Positions 1 through 8,340 of a stretch of 64,000 nucleotides of DNA are shown piece after piece. The notes under the pieces were generated by a model that saw only the letters and a list, made by a program, of their open reading frames with translations, made no database searches and was not told the origin of the DNA. Within the stretch, counting starts at the first letter, position 1, and every line of letters starts with the position of its first letter. This DNA is from Dyadobacter bucti (lineage in GTDB: Bacteria > Bacteroidota > Bacteroidia > Cytophagales > Spirosomataceae), in the NCBI RefSeq assembly GCF_005869225.1, contig NZ_SWFP01000007.1, forward strand, positions 62,001 to 126,000, written 5' to 3'. The position numbers and the translations under genes were made by a program.

Positions 1-1
1 T

Positions 2-1102
2 TCTTCAAGTACATCTGCCAAAATCGGCTGTGAAAAATCAAATGGAAGTCCCTCTTATGCCGGAGACGGGAACAGCGGAGTCCTGGTGTGGGGTGCCCAG
101 TTTGAAAAAAGCAACCAGCTTACAAGCTATATCCGTACGCAATCGGGCAAGGCATCCCGAAGCGCAGATAAACTTGTCCTGACAAAACCTTCAGCATCCA
201 GTTTTGATGTTTTTATTCAAAGAACCGACGGAGGGACATGGATAAACAATTCAACCACGAGTTTCGAGGTGCCGACTACCGGAAGCCCGTTGCAGCTGGT
301 TAATTTCTACAGTTCCGATATTACAGTTTCTGCAAAGGATGATACTGTTCAAGACCTGTTTCCGCCAGCCTACCAAAATGTAGGAATAAGTAATACGCTG
401 GTAACCATGATGGATAACCTTTTCATGGCACAAACACCAAACAAAAGCTGGTCTCTCCAGCAAGCTCAAAACAAAAATTCACCCATTTTTCGTTTTCAGG
501 TTAATTCGGGCGATAAATGGTCAGGTGATGTCGGGAACGTAAAGGATAAGGAAAGATGTGAATTCTACATGAAAAATGCCGATCTTCCTTTTGATAAAGA
601 TGTGTGGCTTTCTTATGCAATTAAAATAGCACCAGGCTCCATTCTGAATTTATTACCAGTCGAATGGTGTTATCTGGGCCAGATGCATGCGACAGAGGAT
701 AAGGGCGAAATGAGTACAGGGCCTGTTCTCGGATTCAGGCTGGAGGGAAGTGATACGATCAGCGCGTATACCGCCTCAAGCCTGGAAAATCCCATCAAGA
801 CAGCACCCAAGTATATTTTCAGAGGCAGCAGCAAGTTCGCTCGGGGAGTATGGCACAAAGTAGTCGTACGGATGAGGTTTTCGCCTACCAAAGGGCAGTT
901 ACAATGGTGGCAAAATGGAAAGGAAATAATCAATATTTCTAACATAGGCATGGGTTACGTTGACAGGTTGGGTCCTTACTGGAAATTCGGGATCTACAGA
1001 TCGGCAGTGTCACCAACTTTAACCGTAGAATACGCAAATATGGAGGTAGAGTATAATTCCTCGCTCTTTTCGCGTGTAGCACAACCATTGGTAATCGCTT
1101 AA
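2..1102 (+). CDS. Heparin-lyase-I-like polysaccharide lyase, 5' end cut by window
   Basis: The reading frame is open from the first bases of the window, so the start lies upstream; about 366 residues are visible. The first ~45 residues match the end of a phage-spike-like module (GDGNSG, VWGAQFEKS, SYIRT). The rest resembles the heparin lyase I family (PF14099): an RCEFY segment, GQMHATED, WHKVVVRMRF, QWWQNG and a closing YWKFGIYR. The C-terminal half is nearly the same as that of the complete lyase at 5941-8253, so the two are paralogues. The family cleaves uronate-containing polysaccharides by beta-elimination; the substrate here cannot be read from sequence. A small Tat-leader protein follows after 23 nt and is probably co-transcribed. 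The family call is from remembered motifs. Confidence 0.8.
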   Translation, partial: SSSTSAKIGCEKSNGSPSYAGDGNSGVLVWGAQFEKSNQLTSYIRTQSGKASRSADKLVLTKPSASSFDVFIQRTDGGTWINNSTTSFEVPTTGSPLQLVNFYSSDITVSAKDDTVQDLFPPAYQNVGISNTLVTMMDNLFMAQTPNKSWSLQQAQNKNSPIFRFQVNSGDKWSGDVGNVKDKERCEFYMKNADLPFDKDVWLSYAIKIAPGSILNLLPVEWCYLGQMHATEDKGEMSTGPVLGFRLEGSDTISAYTASSLENPIKTAPKYIFRGSSKFARGVWHKVVVRMRFSPTKGQLQWWQNGKEIINISNIGMGYVDRLGPYWKFGIYRSAVSPTLTVEYANMEVEYNSSLFSRVAQPLVIA

Positions 1103-1125
1103 TCAATCTCATTCTGTACCCCATC

Positions 1126-1731
1126 ATGATAATCAAAAGAAGAAACTTTATCCAAATCACAACGCTGAGCTTGGCAACTGCAATGAGCGGGTTTACCCCG
1201 TCACCATTTTCCAAACAAGCCGTTGATGCTATAAATACAAAAGCTTTAACAATAAACATGTCCGCTGATGATGGCAATTATGCCTTTCTTGTTGACGGAC
1301 AAAAACAAATTATTCGGATCTCGAACCACACCGGCAGCATGAATGTCCCTGAACATGCGTGTATCCTTGAATACACTGCTGCGGATGGTAAAAACAAAAT
1401 ATCCGTATATATCGACCAGGGCACCTCTCAGTCTTTTTTGCTGCCGGGTATGCGTACAGACGAAACCGAAGTTGTATGGAACACAGTATTACTTGGTAAT
1501 CCGGTCAGAGGGGGAAAAATACTTGCCGCCATTACCGGCCCCAACAACACACATCCTGTCGTGGAGATTACCGACATTCAGGGACGAACTCTCATCAAGG
1601 AGCGTCTGACCAAAACAAAAACTGAAGAAGAATTCGAATTTGATGTGCAACGCTACGCAAAAGGCGTATTACTGATGAAAATCAGTTATGAGAACTTCTC
1701 TCAGACCCTGAAAGTGGTTCATGGCAATTAA
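1126..1731 (+). CDS. Small exported protein, Tat-like leader plus T9SS-like C-terminus
   Basis: This 201-residue protein has no named family that I recognise. It starts with a twin-arginine leader (KRRNFIQ, then a hydrophobic stretch to about residue 25). The middle (about 45-130) is a small beta-rich domain. The last ~70 residues (VEITDIQGRTL, then FDVQRYAKGVLLMKI) closely follow the pattern of type A T9SS C-terminal sorting domains. The protein at 12163-12771 is a full-length paralogue. It lies 23 nt after the lyase and a strong hairpin follows at 1851-1875, so the pair probably forms one transcript. Export through Tat followed by T9SS is inferred only from these end motifs. Confidence 0.75.
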   Translation: MIIKRRNFIQITTLSLATAMSGFTPSPFSKQAVDAINTKALTINMSADDGNYAFLVDGQKQIIRISNHTGSMNVPEHACILEYTAADGKNKISVYIDQGTSQSFLLPGMRTDETEVVWNTVLLGNPVRGGKILAAITGPNNTHPVVEITDIQGRTLIKERLTKTKTEEEFEFDVQRYAKGVLLMKISYENFSQTLKVVHGN

Positions 1732-2217
1732 CGCTGGGATTTGTCCAGACAGCTCTTTAAATTTCAATATTGGAGCCTCAAGTCACGGCGTTTTGCTTGT
1801 AATATTTTGACCATTTCGTAGAAACAAACTGGCACTTTAAGTGTTCTTTTGCCCTGTCCATTGTCTGGACAGGGCAATTTCATTAGAGGCGTTTGAAAAT
1901 GTCCGGCTCGTATGTTAAATTTGATGAAGACTTCAACCTGATTCTGAGGTTCATTTTTTCAAATCTTACTTTTTACAAGGTCAGTTTGAACTTCATCAAT
2001 TTATCGTATCCTTCTTTATCAACGCACCCAAAAATGTCTTTCGATTCTTTCTTCTTCATTTCAATATTTAATATTGATCGGATATATCTTCATAAATATC
2101 CCCTGCCTTTATTTAGTTCTTCAATACTATTCAGTTAACATTTTTGCAGGGATTAAATAAATAGGCATTACCCATTTAGCTCACATTTAAACATATCATT
2201 GTTAAACTGATTTTTGT
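1732..2217. other. Intergenic region, AT-rich
   Basis: This holds the terminator hairpin at 1851-1875 and otherwise low-complexity AT-rich sequence. One open frame at 1893-2138 has a phenylalanine/serine-rich composition unlike a real protein, so I leave it out. The promoter of the following oxidoreductase must lie here, but I see no clear TAnnTTTG element. Confidence 0.5.
1851..1875 (+). terminator. Hairpin terminator after lyase/Tat-protein pair
   Basis: A perfect 10-bp inverted repeat (gccctgtcca / tggacagggc) with a 5-nt loop, followed by aatttcatt. The T tract is weak but the stem is strong. Confidence 0.65.
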
Positions 2218-3774
2218 ATGATTATTGATTTTAATGATGACAGTACTCCGCTTGAATTTAATGCAGATATCTGTATTGTCGGAAGCGGGGCTGCGTCCCT
2301 GGCTATGCTAACCAAATTCTACGACACAAAACACAAAGTGATCGTTATCGAGGCGGGGGAAGAAAATGTTACAGACAAGAATCAGGAAATATATAATGTG
2401 ATTGCTCCTTACCATCCATTTGACGGTGCTCACAATGGCAGGTTCCGTGTTTTTGGTGGTTCCACTACGCGTTGGGGCGGGCAGTCGCTCCCGCTGGATA
2501 AAATTGATTTCAGAAAAAGGGAATGGTTGCCCGACAGCGGCTGGCCCATACCCTACGACGACGTTTCCAAGTATTATTCTGAGGTTGATGCTTTCCTGCG
2601 TCTGGATCCGGCTGGTTATGATAATGATATTTTTGCTTTGCTAAAAGAGCAGGCCTTACCGGAAGCATCAGAATTACAATTCAGATTTTCGAAATGGAGT
2701 CCGGCACCAAATTTAAGAGAGCATTACAGAAAAATAATTTCAACATCCTCAAACATTAATTTGCTGATCAATGCTAATTTGAGACATGTTAAATTAACGG
2801 AAGACCATCAGGATGTACAGGAACTTGTTGTAAAAAATTTCAACAATAAACAGGGAAGAATTACTGCTAAAAAATATGTCCTGGCATGTGGCGGAATTGA
2901 GAATGCACGTATTTTGCTGGCTTCCAATTCACAGCTTCCAAATGGTGTAGGAAATAGCCGGGACTTGGTAGGCCGTTTTTTACAGGACCACCCCAGAGCA
3001 GAAGTTGCAACGCTCACTGTCAGCAAAAAACAACAAGCCTATTTCAACTACTTTTACCTGGGCAAAACCAGAATCCTGCCGCGTTTCTTCTTCTCAGACG
3101 ATTTTCAAGCCAAAAACAAAATCCTGAACACAACAGCGTTTGTTGAGTTTTATACCAAAGAAGACGATGTATTTACAATTGCCAAAGAGATCTATCGCAA
3201 ACAGGTCAGGGGTACACTTTCGTTGCAAGAATTAAAACAGGCACTTAGGCTGGTCAAAAATATACCCCAGCTATTGCAGATTGCCAAGCATTATTACATA
3301 GATCGCAAGGTCTACACGCCCAATGCCCGGGCAAGGCTGAATGTCATGACAGAGGCCCCGCCCCTGAGAGAAAACACGGTTAGCCTCAGTTCAGAAGTGG
3401 ATGCTTTGGGAATGCCGAAAGCCATTGTGAAATGGAAGATCGACGAGAGTGTCCGTCAGACATTTGTTGCCACCACCCATACGATCTGTAATTATCTGAC
3501 CTCCGCAGGATTTGGCAAGATAGAAATAGACGATTGGCTCACTTCAGAAGATTGGGTAACCCATGTTCGCGACTCAAAGCACCATATAGGCACCACCAGA
3601 ATGGCCAGCTCACCTGAAAATGGCGTCGTAGACGAAAATTGTAAAGTTTTTGACCTTGGTAATTTGTATATAGCGGGCAGCTCTGTTTTCCCGACAAGCG
3701 GCCAGTCTAATCCGACTGCAACGCTCATCGCGCTAGCCTTCCGCCTTGCCAACCGTTTGAAAGAAGAAGTGTAA
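2218..3774 (+). CDS. GMC family FAD-dependent oxidoreductase
   Basis: This 518-residue flavoprotein has the N-terminal Rossmann motif GSGAAS (residues 22-27), then a VIEAGEE strand that binds the FAD ribose. The C-terminal GMC_oxred_C domain has a conserved His pair (SKHHIGTTRM, about 453-462) and the closing GQSNPTATLIALA with its Asn near 498. GMC enzymes oxidise alcohols, often sugars or polyols. No signal peptide is visible, so it probably acts in the cytoplasm. An aldo/keto reductase follows after 37 nt on the same strand and ends at a shared terminator, which suggests a two-gene redox operon. The substrate is unknown; the surroundings suggest a sugar or polysaccharide precursor. Confidence 0.88.
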   Translation: MIIDFNDDSTPLEFNADICIVGSGAASLAMLTKFYDTKHKVIVIEAGEENVTDKNQEIYNVIAPYHPFDGAHNGRFRVFGGSTTRWGGQSLPLDKIDFRKREWLPDSGWPIPYDDVSKYYSEVDAFLRLDPAGYDNDIFALLKEQALPEASELQFRFSKWSPAPNLREHYRKIISTSSNINLLINANLRHVKLTEDHQDVQELVVKNFNNKQGRITAKKYVLACGGIENARILLASNSQLPNGVGNSRDLVGRFLQDHPRAEVATLTVSKKQQAYFNYFYLGKTRILPRFFFSDDFQAKNKILNTTAFVEFYTKEDDVFTIAKEIYRKQVRGTLSLQELKQALRLVKNIPQLLQIAKHYYIDRKVYTPNARARLNVMTEAPPLRENTVSLSSEVDALGMPKAIVKWKIDESVRQTFVATTHTICNYLTSAGFGKIEIDDWLTSEDWVTHVRDSKHHIGTTRMASSPENGVVDENCKVFDLGNLYIAGSSVFPTSGQSNPTATLIALAFRLANRLKEEV

Positions 3775-3811
3775 TCAAATACAAATTTGAAGAATACATA
3801 ATCCAGTCCTC

Positions 3812-4654
3812 ATGAAAAAAGTTGAGTTAGTGAAAGGTATTACCTCCTCTGCATTGGGTTTCGGGTGCGCCCCGATCCTTGGTGCCGTTGATGCCAAAAG
3901 AGCCCGGAGAATAATTGATTGTGCCCTTGACTGTGGTATTACCCATTTCGATTTGGCGCGTTCGTACGGATACGGTGAAGCCGAGGAGTTCGTTGGTAAC
4001 GTGATCAGGGACCGGCGAAACGAGTTGGTCATTGCAAGCAAATTCGGCATCAAAGCAAACTGGAAATCCCAGTTACTTAAGCCCCTTAAACCATTGGTCA
4101 GGTATTTACGCAGCGGGGAAAAGAAAGTGGACCTGGTTCCTAAAAAACCCGCCAAGACCGAGCCGTCAAAGGGAGCGGACATGTTCCATGACCGTATTCC
4201 TTTTCGGGGGCCGGACATGAGGCGTAGTCTGGAAAAAAGTCTCCGCGCTTTGGGTTCGGACTATCTGGATTATCTTTTTGTACACAATCCGCTGGAGCCC
4301 ATTGTTCATGTCGATGAGTTGGCAGAAACAGCACAAAAGTTAAAGGAAGAAGGTAAAATACGTGCGTGGGGCATCGCCTACAAGCGCTCACTTCAGGAAA
4401 TGCACCAGCCTTATCTTGACCGTTTTGATGTCCTTCAGTTTGACAATTCTGTCGGTATCGATGGCTATGAAAAGCTTGTAGAAGAACGGTCGCAAAAATC
4501 GAATGTGTTCTTTTCTCCACTCAAAGGCGCTGCGAAAACACTGAAGCCAAACGAAGTACTTGAAAAGCTTTCTACTGATTTCCCTAATACGGTAATTCTT
4601 TGTTCCATGTTTAATGAAAAACATCTCAGGGAAAATGCCAGCATATTCAGCTAG
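3812..4654 (+). CDS. Aldo/keto reductase family protein
   Basis: This 280-residue protein has the aldo/keto reductase tetrad: Asp47 and Tyr52 (FDLARSYGYG), Lys77 (ASKFG) and His158 (LFVHNP). Family members are cytoplasmic NAD(P)H-dependent TIM-barrel oxidoreductases acting on aldehydes, ketones or sugars. It is shorter than the usual 310-330 residues, mainly at the C-terminus, where the cofactor-binding region appears reduced; the cofactor is therefore less certain. It lies 37 nt downstream of the GMC oxidoreductase and probably shares its transcript. Together the two could carry out an oxidation/reduction inversion on a sugar, but this is inference. Confidence 0.85.
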   Translation: MKKVELVKGITSSALGFGCAPILGAVDAKRARRIIDCALDCGITHFDLARSYGYGEAEEFVGNVIRDRRNELVIASKFGIKANWKSQLLKPLKPLVRYLRSGEKKVDLVPKKPAKTEPSKGADMFHDRIPFRGPDMRRSLEKSLRALGSDYLDYLFVHNPLEPIVHVDELAETAQKLKEEGKIRAWGIAYKRSLQEMHQPYLDRFDVLQFDNSVGIDGYEKLVEERSQKSNVFFSPLKGAAKTLKPNEVLEKLSTDFPNTVILCSMFNEKHLRENASIFS

Positions 4655-4677
4655 TTTCCCCGGTTTTTAGAACTGAA

Positions 4678-4720
4678 AAGAGCTCATCAAACTCAGGTTG
4701 GCGTTTGATGAGCTCTTTTT
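4678..4720. terminator. Bidirectional intrinsic terminator
   Basis: A perfect 15-bp stem (4678-4692 with 4703-4717), a 10-nt loop and a T run after it on the plus strand. On the minus strand the A-rich 5' flank is a weaker tail. It separates the convergent aldo/keto reductase and glycosyltransferase genes. Confidence 0.85.
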
Positions 4721-4725
4721 ATGTT

Positions 4726-5685
4726 TTAAGCCTGCTTGTTTCCAGAAAAAGACGGATTTTCCCTCCGGCTTAACATCGTCTTATAGCCCATTATTTTCTC
4801 CATTCCGATAAAAAGATTGGAGCGATGTTTTATGATACTTTGCAAGACATACAGCGAATACTTCCATCCAAAAGCATAAGCCCTGCCGATATAATAAAGC
4901 ACTGATTTCTGGTATTTATTCTTGCCGATTGCCCTCAAAAAATCATTCGCTTTCAAAACTGCCTGAAAACGCGCATCAAAATGTTCCTGGCTAAATGAGT
5001 TGCTCACACTTCCTTCAGTAACTGTGATCGTATACAGCACTTTTTCCGTGGCAGCTACCTTTTTGGCATGAAAACCGGTTGTAATGGAAAAATAAATATC
5101 GTTGGATGCAAGTATCTCCTCAAATTTGATATTGTGATCCTCAACCAACTTTCTTCTTATCAGTTTCCCCCAGGGAGGGTTAAAGTAGTATCGCATTGCA
5201 TCCTCATTGTCCTGGCTTGCCTCGTGGACATAATCAGTTACAAGTTTCAGATATCTCTGATGCCGAAACGCGGTTGATGTCAGATTATCACTGTAAACAC
5301 TGGTCGTTCCGAAGTATACGATATCCGCCTCCTCATTATAATACGGCTCGATCAAACTATGCATATTCTCACAAAAGAAATCATCTGCATCAGCAAAAAG
5401 CAGCCATTTTCCCGTCGCATGTTTCAATGCAATGTTTCTTGCCTTGCCAGCCCCGCCGGATTCCGAATTATAAAGAACGGTGACATTGTCATTAAAGCCA
5501 TGATTCTGCAAATTAGATTTTTCCGTGATATTGCTATTATCATCAATAATGATAATCTGAAAATCCGGACTATCCGGAATGCTGTCCAGAAGTCTTTTCA
5601 ACAAATGAAAGGAATTTTTGTGTGGCACTATTACAGAATACTTCCTCTCTACAGTCAAATCACTGGCCATTGAATTCTGGATCAT
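4726..5685 (-). CDS. Glycosyltransferase family 2
   Basis: This 319-residue GT-A fold enzyme starts its domain with YSVIVPHKN (about residues 17-25). An IIIDDNS strand and the metal/nucleotide-sugar site FADADDFF (about residue 100) follow. It transfers a sugar from a nucleotide donor onto an acceptor, in the cytoplasm. The C-terminal ~100 residues have no transmembrane helix strong enough to call. It is a single minus-strand gene, divergent from the lyase at 5941. Its place next to lyase and Wzi genes fits assembly of a surface polysaccharide. The sugar and linkage are unknown. Confidence 0.85.
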   Translation of the reverse strand: MIQNSMASDLTVERKYSVIVPHKNSFHLLKRLLDSIPDSPDFQIIIIDDNSNITEKSNLQNHGFNDNVTVLYNSESGGAGKARNIALKHATGKWLLFADADDFFCENMHSLIEPYYNEEADIVYFGTTSVYSDNLTSTAFRHQRYLKLVTDYVHEASQDNEDAMRYYFNPPWGKLIRRKLVEDHNIKFEEILASNDIYFSITTGFHAKKVAATEKVLYTITVTEGSVSNSFSQEHFDARFQAVLKANDFLRAIGKNKYQKSVLYYIGRAYAFGWKYSLYVLQSIIKHRSNLFIGMEKIMGYKTMLSRRENPSFSGNKQA

Positions 5686-5808
5686 ATTAAATTTTGTATA
5701 TTTTTTTCAATCATTCAGGGATATGCGTTGGGCCTTTAAAGAATTTAAATATAGGCTTCTACTTGTCAGAAAGCAAATTTTATTGCAGATTATGTGCTTA
5801 TATCCTAC

Positions 5809-5830
5809 ATCCTACTTCGAGAGATAATTC
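5809..5830 (+). promoter_or_regulatory. Candidate shared upstream element, copy 1
   Basis: This 22-bp stretch matches 11777-11798 at 17 of 22 positions with no gaps: an identical ATCCTACTT start, then an identical AGATAA core. It lies 132 bp upstream of the lyase start. The function is inferred only from repetition. Confidence 0.3.
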
Positions 5831-5883
5831 GCATCACCAAACGTTGTGGAAAAAAATTTGTAGCAATTTGTAATAGTAATTTA

Positions 5884-5911
5884 TTGTATATCTAAATAAA
5901 TACTACATTTG
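5884..5911 (+). promoter_or_regulatory. Bacteroidota-type promoter of lyase gene
   Basis: TTG at 5884-5886, 17 nt, then TACATTTG at 5904-5911. This fits the Bacteroidota TTG / TAnnTTTG consensus, 30 nt before the ATG at 5941. Confidence 0.6.
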
Positions 5912-5940
5912 TTATAAAATAACTCACAAACATATTACAC

Positions 5941-8253
5941 ATGCCACAATCACTATTAGCTCTCGGAGCACACGACTTTCGGAATGATCCTGCCTCGTCA
6001 ACAGGAACGATTTCTTTTCAGCGCACCAGCGAAGCCTCGTATTACGGTCCTGATGGTTTTTTGCACTTTTCACAGCCCGGACAAGACACTGTGATTGGCA
6101 AGGCTCCACAGCAGCCAAACGGAGAACAACAAGTAAGCGCGCCAAAAGGCGAAAACCTATTTGCGGACAATAATATACTAACTGCATCCGTATGGAACAA
6201 AGTTGGTGCTACTATTTCTGCAATTTCCGGCATCCCCGGCTACGTCGGCGCGGGTACCATTTACAAGCTCACTGAAAATAATGCAACGGGGGAGCACAGG
6301 GTATCCAGGGGGGCGACAGTCACTCAGGGAACACCAGTCACCATTAGTATCTACGTGAAGGCAGGAACACGCTCAAACGTACAGTTCAGTTTCATGAGCG
6401 CAACCAGCTATACAGGAGGCAACCCGGGGTTAAAATTTGATTTGGCTAGCGGTACTGTCGTTTCTAAAAGTTCAAATGTGATCGACTTTCAGGCGATAGA
6501 CAGCGGAAATGGCTGGTGGCTACTTAAACTGACAGCATTGCCTGACAAGGGTACAAATTCGGGCTTGCATCTTTACATGCGCGGTGACAGCGGGTCTATA
6601 AGCTATCAGGGCGTTGCCGACAGATACGTGTATATAGGTGGCATTTATTTTGAACAGAAAGAGCTATTGTCGGCTGCGAGAACCGTAGCAGCTGTGAGCA
6701 GTCTCAGATTTAACTATGACCTGTCCTCTTCACCACCGAAGCTCCTTGGCGCATTGGTCGAGCCAGCAGCAACAAATTCAACACCTTATTCTCAGCTCAT
6801 TACACACACAGCCTGGCGGAAGCAATATGCTAAAATACTAGCGACAAATGAACTGGCTCCCGACGGCACTAACAGTGCTTTCAAATTAGTAGAAGATAAG
6901 CAGGCCGGTGCGCAACACTATATTATGCCATATCCCAACATGCCTAGCTCATCTGGAAGCACTTATACTTTCAGTGCTTTTCTCAAAGCCGGTGAACGCA
7001 AATGGGCCTATTTTAATATCAATGGTGTAACCGTCCACTTCGACCTTGTCAACGGTGTCATCGGAAACAAGAACAATATCTTTATCCCCTCTATAGAAAA
7101 CGCCGGCAACGGATGGTTCAGATGTGCCGCTGTATTTTTGGTAACTACAACCACCACATCCGCCAAAATTGGTCCGGAACCTGCTAACGGCCAACCATCT
7201 TACAATGGCGATGGTACCAGCGGGATTTTTGTCTGGGGAGCTCAATTTGAAAAAAGCAACGGACTTACAAGCTATATCCGCACAGAAGCAAGCAGCGTCG
7301 CAAGAAACGAAGACGTTGTTACTGTAAGCAAGCCAGCCACTGGGACATCGGACCTGTTTCTTCAGAGAAAAAACGGAGGGCTGTGGGTTGATCGCTTAAC
7401 GGCAGATTATCGTGTTCCCGCCTCTGTTCATGAACTTCAGATAGCAAATTTCTACAAAGCTGGCGAATCCACGCTAAGCAAAGACGATACTGTAGAAGAA
7501 CTGTTTCCATTTCAGTACGAGTCGGTAGGGCCTACCCAAACACCGGTAACAATCTTTGACGAGCTGTATATTTCGCAAACACCCAACAAGGACTGGTCGC
7601 TGCGCCAGGCTGTCAACAAAACATCACCCACATTTCGTTTTCAGGTTAATCCTGGGGAAAAATGGTCCGGAGATGCGAAAAACCCTAAGGCGAGGGAACG
7701 CTGTGAGGTTTACAAAAAAAGTTCCAGCCTTCCGTTCAACGAAGATGTATGGATGGCATATTCTTTAAGGATAGAGCCCGGACAGCCGCAAATTCTGTCC
7801 CCGTCCGACTGGTGTTATCTGGGCCAGATGCATGCTACAGAGGATCCGGGCGAGATGAGCACAGGGCCCGTTCTTGGATTCAGGCTCGAAGGGTTGGACT
7901 CCATCAAAGTATACACTGCAGCCAACCTTGAGAATCCAATCAAAACAGAACCAAAGTATATTCTTCGGGGTAGCGGTGTGTTTACCCGAGGCGTATGGCA
8001 CAACGTCGTTGTCCGCATGCGGTTTTCTCCAACAAACGGACAATTACAATGGTGGCAAAATGGCGTTGAGCTGCTTAATATCTCCGGCGTAGGAATGGGT
8101 TATGTAGATGCAAAGGGTCCCTACTGGAAATTTGGCATTTACAGGTGTTCAAATGTTTCGATCCCTACTCTGGCTGTGGAGTATTCAAATATGGAACTTG
8201 TCACCGGACAATCCCTTCTCTCCAGGGTCAAAACACCGCTGCCGATCGTTTAA
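5941..8253 (+). CDS. Multidomain heparin-lyase-I-like polysaccharide lyase with phage-spike-like modules
   Basis: This 770-residue protein has three parts. Residues ~1-85 are a leader with no clear signal peptide. Two beta-sandwich-like modules (about 85-235 and 260-460) carry the pattern common in phage spike and tail proteins: a VEPAATN-type segment, SAFLKAG, NGWFRC, then GDGTSG, WGAQFE and TSYIRT. The last ~230 residues are a heparin-lyase-I-like catalytic domain (WSLRQA, ERCEVY, GQMHATED, WHNVVVRMRF, YWKFGIYR). It should cleave or bind an acidic polysaccharide. The promoter lies at 5884-5911 and the terminator at 8301-8340, so it is probably transcribed alone. The missing signal peptide is odd for a lyase and leaves its location open. 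Confidence 0.82.
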   Translation: MPQSLLALGAHDFRNDPASSTGTISFQRTSEASYYGPDGFLHFSQPGQDTVIGKAPQQPNGEQQVSAPKGENLFADNNILTASVWNKVGATISAISGIPGYVGAGTIYKLTENNATGEHRVSRGATVTQGTPVTISIYVKAGTRSNVQFSFMSATSYTGGNPGLKFDLASGTVVSKSSNVIDFQAIDSGNGWWLLKLTALPDKGTNSGLHLYMRGDSGSISYQGVADRYVYIGGIYFEQKELLSAARTVAAVSSLRFNYDLSSSPPKLLGALVEPAATNSTPYSQLITHTAWRKQYAKILATNELAPDGTNSAFKLVEDKQAGAQHYIMPYPNMPSSSGSTYTFSAFLKAGERKWAYFNINGVTVHFDLVNGVIGNKNNIFIPSIENAGNGWFRCAAVFLVTTTTTSAKIGPEPANGQPSYNGDGTSGIFVWGAQFEKSNGLTSYIRTEASSVARNEDVVTVSKPATGTSDLFLQRKNGGLWVDRLTADYRVPASVHELQIANFYKAGESTLSKDDTVEELFPFQYESVGPTQTPVTIFDELYISQTPNKDWSLRQAVNKTSPTFRFQVNPGEKWSGDAKNPKARERCEVYKKSSSLPFNEDVWMAYSLRIEPGQPQILSPSDWCYLGQMHATEDPGEMSTGPVLGFRLEGLDSIKVYTAANLENPIKTEPKYILRGSGVFTRGVWHNVVVRMRFSPTNGQLQWWQNGVELLNISGVGMGYVDAKGPYWKFGIYRCSNVSIPTLAVEYSNMELVTGQSLLSRVKTPLPIV

Positions 8254-8300
8254 ACGATTTGTCAAAATCAGTAAATACAGCCACTCAGGTTTTATTTGAG

Positions 8301-8340
8301 AAAAAGGGAGGGTCAGTGACCCTCCCTTTTTTTGTTTTTT
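8301..8340. terminator. Bidirectional intrinsic terminator
   Basis: aaagggaggg pairs with ccctcccttt around tcagtga; the inner tca/tga can also pair. A long T tract follows. It lies between the convergent lyase and DUF5723 genes and overlaps the last bases of the latter. Confidence 0.85.

Noticed and set aside
1893..2138. 81-codon frame
   Set aside because: Low-complexity Phe/Ser/Leu composition in AT-rich DNA just after a terminator, with no recognisable features.
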